From Chloroflexi bacterium TSY (lineage in GTDB: Bacteria; Chloroflexota; Anaerolineae; Caldilineales; Caldilineaceae), in NCBI GenBank assembly GCA_019217005.1, contig JAHBNG010000082.1:1-64000 (forward strand): DNA of 64,000 nt, written 5' to 3'. The notes beneath the pieces were generated by a model. It was not told where the DNA came from and ran no database searches. It saw nothing but the letters and a program-made list of their open reading frames with translations. The position numbers and the translations under genes were made by a program. Shown here piece by piece: positions 42,206 to 49,886 of this stretch (positions within the stretch are counted from its first letter, which is position 1; each line of letters begins with the position of its first letter).

Positions 42206-43924
42206 TTACCGTACAACTAAGGGCAAAGAGATTGTTCGATTGCCCTCTTCCACCATCAATTCTCTTTGTGTCTGACTACTCTGTGCATTGCTGGCATAGG
42301 CCCCTATTGAAAGTGTGTATTGACCAGCAGGGAGTCGACCGATTGACCAGCGATTGCTCTTGAGTTTGCCAGATTCCTTTTGGATTGATCCCCTCAACTC
42401 AGCTACATACTGCTCTGCCCCTTCTACTTTTCTCCACACCAACGTAATCTCATCATCCGTATCCATTTCTGCATTCGGTTCAGGCTGGAGAATCTGGGGA
42501 TTCGCCAAAGAGCGTACGGTTGGGGTCAAGGTTGGTGTGGCTGTTGACGTTGGTCGATTCGTTGGTGTTGGGGGAAGCGTTGATGTTGAAGTTGGAATCT
42601 GTGTCTGAATCGCCTGTGAAGTCGGTCTGTCGGTCGGCGTATTTGGCGGCGTTGCCGTTTCAATCGATGCCGGTGTAGGTGTCGATGTGGATGGCGGTGT
42701 CGATCCGTCGGCTTCTGGCAGAAGCCATTTGCGTTCAATGAGTGGATAGTGATAATCGACGACCTCATATTCATAGCCCCAGATGCGCACCATAACTTCA
42801 ACCCCCATTTGAAGAACAAAACCACCATAGAGTTTCCACCAGATAGCCTCGTCAGGCTCAACTTCCAATCGTAGACAGCCCAAGATCTCGGCATAGGGAC
42901 CACGCACACCGTAGATGGCCAATGACAACTTGGGGCCACCGCTGACGTTCAATGCATAATCTGGGGTTGGCCTCTCTAGATCGACCTCCTGTTCTAGAAA
43001 ATCAACCTCACGAACTACCCCCCAACCATCGCCACGTTGATAGAGAAGACCGGCTTCAAGTATGGCGCTTTGCCTGACACCAGCGGTGATCTCAGCAGAG
43101 ACCGTGCCATCCAGTCCTAGGTAGAGGGTCAATTCAGGCGTGAGAACCACCGGTACGCCCGCAACCCAAACCCGAAACGTCTTGAATTTGTGCCGTTGCA
43201 GCACCTTTTTGGCGCTTAAGTTCAGAATGGGGCTCTCGACCGTCACGTCTATATCTGCCTCAACAGTTGTCCGATTGGAAAAATCCAAGTCAATCAGGCG
43301 AAACCCACTAAAATCGGCGTAGAAGGTAAAGCTGGGGCTAAATGAGACAGTCCCATTGACCACCGCACGTCCGCCACCCACTTGACTGAAGATCTCATTA
43401 TCCAGCTCAATGCTGAAAGTGTCTTGGACCATACTCGCTGCGACCTCATTCCCTTCTGCATCGGTCACCCTTTCCAGATCATTTGGCGTCAAGACAACTG
43501 TGCCAGTATCAAGTGTACCGGTGCCGATGGCTTCAGCCAGATTGGCTGGCACCGTTTGGAAAACTTTCTGTCCAGCACGCTCCTCAACCGCAGTGACCTT
43601 GCGCAAGAAACCGTGCGGGGCGATGTCGGTCACATCGCTAACGAGAATATCGCCAACTGTGATTGTACTGAGTACATTGGAATCATTTTTTCTAGCGATG
43701 GATTTGGTCTGGTCAAAGATGAGCGTTCCGTCTTCTAACAATTGAGCAAGCGAGTGGGCGGCCTCGTCCGTGATGACTTTGGTGCGGATGGGGTGATTGG
43801 GTTCGCTGGATGCTGTAGTGATTTTAGGGATCGAGGCATTCAAGAGACTAACGAGAAGAGTTAGTGTGAAGATAGTTCTGATGTAGATGTCGCATCGTTT
43901 TATTCGTAGAATGTGCTGGATCAT
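42206..43924 (-). CDS. Secreted protein of unknown function with Thr/Pro linker and LPLV tail
   Basis: The start is at ATG 43924 (GGGAGG seven bases upstream), 572 residues; the frame is open to 44023. A signal peptide (IYIRTIFTLTLLVSLLNASIPKITTASS) is followed by a domain with GDILVSDVTDIAPHGFLRKVTAV, a beta-rich region of about 250 residues with several tryptophans near DEAIWWKLYGGF, a TP-rich linker (STPPSTSTPTPAS and repeats), a fibronectin-like domain (ILQPEPNAEM, ITLVWRKVEGAEQYVAEL) and a C-terminus NRTISLPLVVR. Similar architectures occur in secreted Chloroflexota proteins, but no function is known to me. The IS copy 2 lies just beyond its 3' end. Confidence 0.7.
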   Translation of the reverse strand: MIQHILRIKRCDIYIRTIFTLTLLVSLLNASIPKITTASSEPNHPIRTKVITDEAAHSLAQLLEDGTLIFDQTKSIARKNDSNVLSTITVGDILVSDVTDIAPHGFLRKVTAVEERAGQKVFQTVPANLAEAIGTGTLDTGTVVLTPNDLERVTDAEGNEVAASMVQDTFSIELDNEIFSQVGGGRAVVNGTVSFSPSFTFYADFSGFRLIDLDFSNRTTVEADIDVTVESPILNLSAKKVLQRHKFKTFRVWVAGVPVVLTPELTLYLGLDGTVSAEITAGVRQSAILEAGLLYQRGDGWGVVREVDFLEQEVDLERPTPDYALNVSGGPKLSLAIYGVRGPYAEILGCLRLEVEPDEAIWWKLYGGFVLQMGVEVMVRIWGYEYEVVDYHYPLIERKWLLPEADGSTPPSTSTPTPASIETATPPNTPTDRPTSQAIQTQIPTSTSTLPPTPTNRPTSTATPTLTPTVRSLANPQILQPEPNAEMDTDDEITLVWRKVEGAEQYVAELRGSIQKESGKLKSNRWSIGRLPAGQYTLSIGAYASNAQSSQTQRELMVEEGNRTISLPLVVR

Positions 43925-43969
43925 ATTTTGCCTCCCGAATATGGGCTGTTTCAAGTAATTGTGCAATAC

Positions 43970-44011
43970 GAATCCATTGAGGTGAGAATAGATTCTCACC
44001 TCAATGGATTC
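43970..44011. promoter_or_regulatory. Perfect 20-bp palindrome upstream of the secreted protein gene
   Basis: GAATCCATTGAGGTGAGAAT and its exact reverse complement are separated by only AG. The element lies 46 bp upstream of the start at 43924. It could be an operator, a cruciform-forming site or a small mobile palindrome. CAATAC occurs on both sides nearby. The rest of 44012-44276 holds nothing recognisable. Confidence 0.5.
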
Positions 44012-44276
44012 TTTGAGATTCAATACAATGTAGGAATGGCTAAATCGTCGTTTCCGTTCGCCTTGATTCGTCTATTAGCTGGATTTTTTCAGAGAAGTCT
44101 ACATAAGGCCCTACGCAATATCATGCCACGTCGCCACCGCCAAGTACCCCGGCAATGATAAAGACTAGGGCGGGGCGAGAATTCGATTGACGACAAAGCG
44201 AAAGCGAATGAAACCCACTCTCCACAGCCAACTCACTAATCAAATTGCAAAGAAAACTCCGGCTCCAGCTTGATTA

Positions 44277-44534
44277 CTAGCCTGTAAGCCAATCCCAAAA
44301 GCGACGGATTTTGCTCCAACCCCATCTTGCAGCACGTATCGTTACAGCGATAGGACCAAGACCAATAAGTTCTAGAAACGTATAGAAAGCGTGCCTAACT
44401 CGCTCATGCTCTTGACCCAAGTGATATGCCTGTTTCCATGCTTTCTTCAACAGATAGTCGACTTCTTGGGGAGAATAATGTGAAAGTTTATTCTCAATCG
44501 ATTGGACTACATCTTGTTCTGTGTAATATGACAT
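44277..44534 (-). CDS. Small hypothetical protein next to GTPase
   Basis: 85 residues with AAGGAG 7 bases before the ATG. The N-terminal half is charged and helical (VVQSIENKLSHYSPQEVDYLLKKAWKQA). The C-terminal half has a hydrophobic segment (TFLELIGLGPIAVTIRAA) and a Trp/Arg-rich amphipathic tail (RWGWSKIRRFWDWLTG), suggesting membrane association. It lies 10 bp after the GTPase gene and is probably co-transcribed and functionally linked. The family is not recognised. Confidence 0.6.
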   Translation of the reverse strand: MSYYTEQDVVQSIENKLSHYSPQEVDYLLKKAWKQAYHLGQEHERVRHAFYTFLELIGLGPIAVTIRAARWGWSKIRRFWDWLTG

Positions 44535-44544
44535 GTGTCGCTCC

Positions 44545-45360
44545 TTATGGATATTGTTGATTGTTTTGCTGATTGCCTCGCACCCGTTTCTTCTTCTCGT
44601 TAACCATTCGCATCACTTCGTCTCGAATTTCATCGGGTAGAAACTCAAATGGATCAAAATTCTTCAAAGCACCGAATAACCAGGCTCGCTCGGTCGGACA
44701 GAACTCTATAATTGTTGTGAAGAGCTGCTGTAAGTTGAATTTCAGCTTGGCCGAATAAGGGATGACAACAACCTCCTTTCCTAACGTTGAAGCAATCTTT
44801 GCTTTGCGATCTTGACAAATCATCTCAAGATTCGCTTGCTGTTCTGGAGACGGTGCAACCAATTTGTGATTCCAGTTCATTGGTTCGATCAGATCAACTT
44901 GGTTGATCCCAAAAACCATTCGATCCGCAAAAGGTCTGAGGCGCTTTAAATACATCTGATCAAGGGCAATAGCTCGATTTCGCGCCGTGAGAACCCACAG
45001 AATGACGTCACACTTTGGCAAATATTCATCATACATGGCCAAATATGCTGGATCACGGTCAATATCTTCGCCAAGTCCTGGTGCATCAAACACGCGAAGC
45101 AACGCCTGGCGTTCAGAAATACGCTCACTCGTCACCTTGACATTGAGGTCGCTTGCGAGGAATTCTTTGGTGCAAGCGGCGACGTGACTAATCGCTAATT
45201 CAGTCTTGAACAGAGAATTGATCGTAGATGACTTACCCGTCCCTGATGTGCCAATGAGTCCGATTGTAGGCGATTGCTTTTGAAATACATCAGAAACTGC
45301 CTTCTTGACCTGTCCCTCTTGTTCTTGACTGAGTTCTGGAAATAGTCGATTACCTATCAT
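44545..45360 (-). CDS. Era/dynamin-like small GTPase
   Basis: 271 residues. G1 GTSGTGKSS (37-45), G3 DAPG (92-95), G4 NQVD (153-156) and G5-like PYSAK (about 198) define a TRAFAC-class GTPase related to the YeeP/Era-like group. AGGAGG precedes the ATG. The C-terminal 60 residues (FDPFEFLPDEIRDEVMRMVNEKKKRVRG) are basic and end NNQQYP. Such GTPases often couple to membrane-active partners; the adjacent small amphipathic protein at 44277 is a candidate. Confidence 0.8.
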   Translation of the reverse strand: MIGNRLFPELSQEQEGQVKKAVSDVFQKQSPTIGLIGTSGTGKSSTINSLFKTELAISHVAACTKEFLASDLNVKVTSERISERQALLRVFDAPGLGEDIDRDPAYLAMYDEYLPKCDVILWVLTARNRAIALDQMYLKRLRPFADRMVFGINQVDLIEPMNWNHKLVAPSPEQQANLEMICQDRKAKIASTLGKEVVVIPYSAKLKFNLQQLFTTIIEFCPTERAWLFGALKNFDPFEFLPDEIRDEVMRMVNEKKKRVRGNQQNNQQYP

Positions 45361-45417
45361 GTTTCCTCCTGAGGCTTACTGAACCAACTCTATTAGACAT
45401 GATAAGGATAGAAATTA

Positions 45418-45466
45418 GGACACGGATTTTTAGGATGAGCACGGATCATCTCAGAATCAATCCATA
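45418..45466. repeat. Short dispersed repeat (GGACACGGATTTTTAGGATG)
   Basis: This segment is about 90% the same as 53662-53710, including CACGGATCATCTC and GAATCAAT. A weaker echo is near 58030. It lies in the non-coding gap 45361-45607, which has no other feature. Confidence 0.5.
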
Positions 45467-45607
45467 AACTCTGTGTGAATCGGTGTCCCACGTTCTTCGT
45501 CCTTATCATCTCTATTCTTTTGCGTCCCATCTTATCCGTCCGAATTCGCTCTCTTACACGTGTTCTATTCTACTTTTACAAACCTGTCACCTCCTGTACA
45601 CCCAATG

Positions 45608-46300
45608 TCACCAATTCTGATGTATCATCAACTCAGCCGCTTCCATCACAAGTTCGCGTCGTAAACGCAAAAGGTGGCGATCTGTATAGCCCATCCAGCT
45701 CGCCAGATCTCGATGTTTGATCTCTTGGCGATAGCGTAGGTGAAGATAATGCTCCAAACGCCAGTTGTGGCGAGCCAGTTCAACATTAGACGGAACATTG
45801 GTGATAGCTGTGATCACCTGATCGATCAATCTCTGAAGCGCCAGCCCTTGGACCTGAAACGCATTGTCTTCGGGCAAACGAAACGGTGTCAGATCCAGCA
45901 TCTCAACCAGTGGGTTTTTGGCCAGGCGAGCCACAAAATGAAAGTCACGCAGCGCCTGTTCGACATAGGCATAGATTTCATCGGGGGAAAGAGGTTGACT
46001 TGTACACACAGTTCTGACTCCAATGGTTCTGGGGATTTGGGACGATGGCCTGCGATTTGCGCACTGCTTTTCCTCACTCGAATCATGGGGCGGGCAGTCC
46101 ACTGTCAACAAGAGTTGCACGTGATGATCATCTGCTAGATCGATGTTCATGAGAAAGAGATTCTTCGTCTTGGCCACGCTGGCTTCCATCTCTTGCAAAA
46201 GCTCTTTGGCTTCTTGCTGATTCTGGGCCTTCACCAACGATGCCCGTTCGCCTGCTGTCGTCGTTTCTGCGAGATTGAGAGTGATTTCTAGTTGATTCAT
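45608..46300 (-). CDS. Hypothetical protein with C-terminal helix-turn-helix-like segment
   Basis: 230 residues, not recognised. The first 60 residues are helical (LNLAETTTAGERASLVKAQNQQEAKELLQ). A beta-type stretch follows (LFLMNIDLADDHHVQLLLTVD). The last 60 residues (RQEIKHRDLASWMGYTDRHLLRLRRELVMEAAEL) resemble a helix-turn-helix. The ATG lies inside the 8-bp target duplication of the MITE at 46302, so all native upstream sequence, including any ribosome binding site, has been pushed 155 bp away. It may therefore be silenced or driven from the MITE. Confidence 0.55.
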   Translation of the reverse strand: MNQLEITLNLAETTTAGERASLVKAQNQQEAKELLQEMEASVAKTKNLFLMNIDLADDHHVQLLLTVDCPPHDSSEEKQCANRRPSSQIPRTIGVRTVCTSQPLSPDEIYAYVEQALRDFHFVARLAKNPLVEMLDLTPFRLPEDNAFQVQGLALQRLIDQVITAITNVPSNVELARHNWRLEHYLHLRYRQEIKHRDLASWMGYTDRHLLRLRRELVMEAAELMIHQNW

Positions 46301-46301
46301 G

Positions 46302-46456
46302 GGGGTGGTTCAAAATTAGGTTTACACTTTTGATATATAGACAAAAATCTATATGAGACCGTTTTCTCTCTGAGAACCGGCGAAATCAGAGAATATAAAC
46401 GTTCTTTCTGTTTCTAAAAGTGTAAACCTATCTATCCAGCTAAAATGAACCACCCC
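46302..46456. mobile_element. 155-bp MITE, copy 1 (subtype A)
   Basis: Terminal repeats GGGGTGGTTCA / TGAACCACCCC, with a subterminal inverted repeat containing AGGTTTACAC. GATTCATG is duplicated on both sides (46294-46301, 46457-46464). By eye it is identical, in reverse orientation, to 62149-62303. Confidence 0.9.
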
Positions 46457-46464
46457 GATTCATG

Positions 46465-46820
46465 GGTTGTTTTCGGGGATGACTCTACTAATGAATCGAT
46501 GCTTGCCGCACAACTATTTTCACAACTGGTGCTAGGCAACATGCAATACGTTCAACATGCCAAGTATTTCATTTTTCAGATTCACTTTATCTGACCACCA
46601 TCATACCCCCAGCCGGGGATGTAAGTGCGCGCGAAAAGCGCGTAAAAAGTATGGAGTTTTTCGGGAATATGTCCCAAAGTGTGTAAACAGAGCCGATTCT
46701 CTGACTAAACAGCGTCCATTTACACGCTTTGGGACATACACTCAGTTTTATTCTGAGTGGCCAAAATGTGTTAAGTTTGGTGATGCAAAACGCATGGTTA
46801 CTTTCTGACTAGAAACAAGG
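46465..46820. other. Intergenic region upstream of the second STAND regulator
   Basis: It contains the displaced 5' region of the gene at 45608 and the palindromic element at 46667-46741. GCGCGCGAAAAGCGCG (46627-46642) is a short GC-rich inverted repeat. No coding potential was found. Confidence 0.4.
46667..46741. repeat. Palindromic element, family 2, copy c
   Basis: ATGTCCCAAAGTGTGTAAAC and TTTACACGCTTTGGGACAT are near-perfect reverse complements. It is related to 35941-36022 and 37286-37361. It sits about 80 bp upstream of the regulator gene. The flanks AGTTTTTC and AGTTTTAT may be a decayed target duplication. Confidence 0.6.
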
Positions 46821-49800
46821 ATGACCAGACCCATGACTACTTCTGTCGATACGATTTCTGATCAGGCGATGTCCAACAGCATGATTTCTGATGAGAGCAT
46901 CATTACACGGGATGCAGTCAAAGAAGTGTTGAAACAGTGGGACAATACCCAAAAGTTGGGTGAACATCCGCTTTGCCGGTTGCAGATTGTGGAACAGTGC
47001 CGTCACCAAGAGGGCTATAAGAACACGCCTGCAGGGCGAGCAATGGCCCTGAGGAGCCTGATTGCTGCCCAGTTGGAGGAAATACGACCACCAAAAAGTG
47101 ATGACCAACCGGATGATGACCCCTCGCGCTATTACATTATCATCACGGAACAATTCATCAACGGCTTAAAGGCCACAGTTGTGGTTGACATGCTGGGCAT
47201 TACGCGCGGTTATTATTACCAAAAGCAGCGCGACGCGTTTGACTATCTGGCCAACCGGTTGCGAGAACAGACGCAGGGAGCAGTGGCTCAACAGTCACGG
47301 CCTACAGAGATGATTGTATTGCCAGAAGGAAGCAGCCCACCAGATGTGGCTGGCTTTGTGGGACGCGATGTGGAGTTGACCTATTTTCGCCAAAAACTGG
47401 AAGAGCTAAGCTATATCGTCATCACCGGATTTCCCGGTGTGGGGAAGACCGATTTGGCGGCCAAGCTCGTGCGGCAAGTGGCCGATCCCGAGCATGTCTT
47501 CTGGCATAAATGTCGCGAGGGAGATGGCGTGGAGAGTCTGATCTGGGCGCTGGCTGCATTTCTGGGCGCGCATGGGCACGATGGGCTGTGGCGTTTTCTG
47601 CAGGCCGCTGGCCAAAGTGAACAAACCAATATGCCGCTCAACATGCGCATTGGGCAGGCCGTCCAGCTTCTCTCTCAGAATGGATACATGGTCTGTTTGG
47701 ATGATTTTCAGACCGTGGACGATGACCCCGATGTGCAGCATCTGGCCCAGCGGCTCTATGAAGCAACCCAACAGGTGCGGCTCAAATTGGTCATCACCTC
47801 TCACCGCATGCCGCGTTTTGTACGCCAGCGATTTGAGCCTTTACGTGGCCTGACGCAGCCGGATGCCAAACGGCTTGTGGCAACCCGTAATCTTCATCTG
47901 CCTGAACCAAAGTTACAAATTCTCTATACTTATACCGAAGGGCACGCGCTCTTTCTCAATCTGGCCATTGATGTGCTGATGGATGCCACCAACCTGGACC
48001 GACTGCTGGCAAATCTCCTGGAAGAGAGCAACATTGAACACTATCTGCTCAGCACTGTGGATAAAAGGTTGAGTGCTGACGAACGTGTGGTCATGGGGGC
48101 AATTGCCGTGTTGGGCACCTATGGCGGCAATCGATCACTCATCGAAATCGTGGCCGATGGTGGCAGCGTGCGCCAAGCCCTGCGCGAACTGAGCAACCGC
48201 CATCTCCTTGCCGTCAGCATCGGTGACGAAGGGCGGACCTACAGCCAGCATGCAATTGTACAGGCCTTCTACTATGATAATCTAGGACTCCGTGAGCGGA
48301 AGAGCATGCACAGACGAGCAGGCGAACAGTACGCCGCAACAGATGATCCCCTCAACGCTGCCAGAAATTTTTGCGAAGCTGGAGACCATCCCCGTGCAGT
48401 TAGATTGGCAACCCAGAACATCCGCTCGTTGCTGCATGAAGGAAAGCTACGGCCGCTCTTTCTCCTGCTGGATTCGCCCGAGCTGTCGACGCTGGACGCT
48501 CTTGACCAAGCCCGTGTTCAGATTGCATGGGGCCAAGTCTATACCTATATGGAAGATCGTCTTCCCGCGCAAACCAACTATGAAGCTGCCTTGGGACAGT
48601 TGACCATGCTCGCCCCCGCAGACGAACAACTCCAAAAAGGAGAAGCCGCGGAGGAGAATGCCATCCATGTCAAATCGTCGTCGGTAGGGGTCGCAACGCT
48701 CAAGTATCAAGCATACCGCGGGTTGGGCTATCTCTTACGCAGCCGTCAGCCGGCCGAGGCATTGCGCTGGTTGGACAAAGGGTTGTCCGAGGTGCGCCCC
48801 ACCGAGCCTCTTCATCATGCTGACCTGTTGGTTCAAAAGGGTGTGGCGTTGAGCAAGATGAAGGAGCGGGAAGCAGCCGAAGCAGTGTTGAAACAGGGGC
48901 TGGCCATGTTGTCCCCTGAATCCACTACGGGCTCTGAACCATTTGGGGGAGCGGAGGCCGAGCGAATCCGACTGCTGGCGCTCATGAATCTGGGCAATCA
49001 CTATTTCTACCAGAACGAGATGGCACAAGCAGAAGAGTATCTGCAGCAAGCGCTCACGGTGGCTGAAGCCCTCGATGACCCAAGCAGTCTGCTCTCCATT
49101 CGCATGAACTTGGCCACATATCAGCATGCAACTGGGGATTGGGTCGCAGCCCGTCAAGGCTATCAGGCCGCGCTGGTGGTGGCCGAAAAGCTGGGTAAAC
49201 GCCGAGAAGAGGTGCGATTGGGCTTCAATTTGGGGATGCTCGCCATGCAGATGGGGGATGACAAAGAGGCGCAAACCACGCTTACCCAAGCGCTCGACCT
49301 GGCGCAGGAGATTGGTTTTTACGAAAGCAGGGTCGGTGGGTTGGCCTATCTCGCTGAACTACACCTGCTCCGCAATGAGTTGGAGCGGGCCCAAGTTGTG
49401 CTGGCAGAGGCTGAGAGACTTGCTCGCGAAACGCAGGTCGAATACCAATCCCCCATGATCTATCGCTTATATGCCGAGCTTTTCCTGGCCCATGAGGAGC
49501 TGGTTGATGCGGAAGAGTATGCCCAGCGCTCCATTGACACAGCCCAAAGCTTTGGCATGCACCATGAAGCAGGGCCAGCCTGGCGCGTCCTGGCCCAAAC
49601 TCAGTTAGTGGTGGAGCAACCTCAACAGGCCATCAACAGCTTGCAGGCCAGCCTGGATATACTCAACGATGATCCTTACGAAGCGGCTCGTACCCAGGTG
49701 GTCTGGGGGCACTATCTGTTAGAAAATGGCGCGGTTGAAGATGGGCATCAAAGATTGCAGACAGCCCAGACCACATTTGAGACACTCCATGCCGCACGCA

Positions 49801-49847
49801 ACCTCGCCGAAGTGACGGCGTTGTTGAATCAATCATCAGCAGAGTAA
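46821..49847 (+). CDS. STAND ATPase-TPR regulator with distinct N-terminal HTH module
   Basis: 1008 residues. Residues about 25-155 (CRLQIVEQCR, TPAGRAMALRSLIAAQLEEIRP, ATVVVDMLGITRGYYYQKQRDAFDYLANRL) end in a helix-turn-helix-like segment and are unrelated to the BTAD of the first regulator. From about residue 170 it is clearly paralogous to the protein at 405: VAGFVGRDVELTYFRQKL, P-loop GFPGVGKTD at about 201-209, Walker B MVCLDDFQ, and the STAND helical region with YTYTEGHALFLNLAIDVL. A TPR array runs to the C-terminus. The next gene, 39 bp downstream, encodes the paralogous secreted metalloprotease. The conserved pairing implies that the regulator controls or responds to that secreted product. 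Confidence 0.85.
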   Translation: MTRPMTTSVDTISDQAMSNSMISDESIITRDAVKEVLKQWDNTQKLGEHPLCRLQIVEQCRHQEGYKNTPAGRAMALRSLIAAQLEEIRPPKSDDQPDDDPSRYYIIITEQFINGLKATVVVDMLGITRGYYYQKQRDAFDYLANRLREQTQGAVAQQSRPTEMIVLPEGSSPPDVAGFVGRDVELTYFRQKLEELSYIVITGFPGVGKTDLAAKLVRQVADPEHVFWHKCREGDGVESLIWALAAFLGAHGHDGLWRFLQAAGQSEQTNMPLNMRIGQAVQLLSQNGYMVCLDDFQTVDDDPDVQHLAQRLYEATQQVRLKLVITSHRMPRFVRQRFEPLRGLTQPDAKRLVATRNLHLPEPKLQILYTYTEGHALFLNLAIDVLMDATNLDRLLANLLEESNIEHYLLSTVDKRLSADERVVMGAIAVLGTYGGNRSLIEIVADGGSVRQALRELSNRHLLAVSIGDEGRTYSQHAIVQAFYYDNLGLRERKSMHRRAGEQYAATDDPLNAARNFCEAGDHPRAVRLATQNIRSLLHEGKLRPLFLLLDSPELSTLDALDQARVQIAWGQVYTYMEDRLPAQTNYEAALGQLTMLAPADEQLQKGEAAEENAIHVKSSSVGVATLKYQAYRGLGYLLRSRQPAEALRWLDKGLSEVRPTEPLHHADLLVQKGVALSKMKEREAAEAVLKQGLAMLSPESTTGSEPFGGAEAERIRLLALMNLGNHYFYQNEMAQAEEYLQQALTVAEALDDPSSLLSIRMNLATYQHATGDWVAARQGYQAALVVAEKLGKRREEVRLGFNLGMLAMQMGDDKEAQTTLTQALDLAQEIGFYESRVGGLAYLAELHLLRNELERAQVVLAEAERLARETQVEYQSPMIYRLYAELFLAHEELVDAEEYAQRSIDTAQSFGMHHEAGPAWRVLAQTQLVVEQPQQAINSLQASLDILNDDPYEAARTQVVWGHYLLENGAVEDGHQRLQTAQTTFETLHAARNLAEVTALLNQSSAE

Positions 49848-49886
49848 AAGTATTTTTACATTGGCCTTATCCAAGGAGAACACCCT

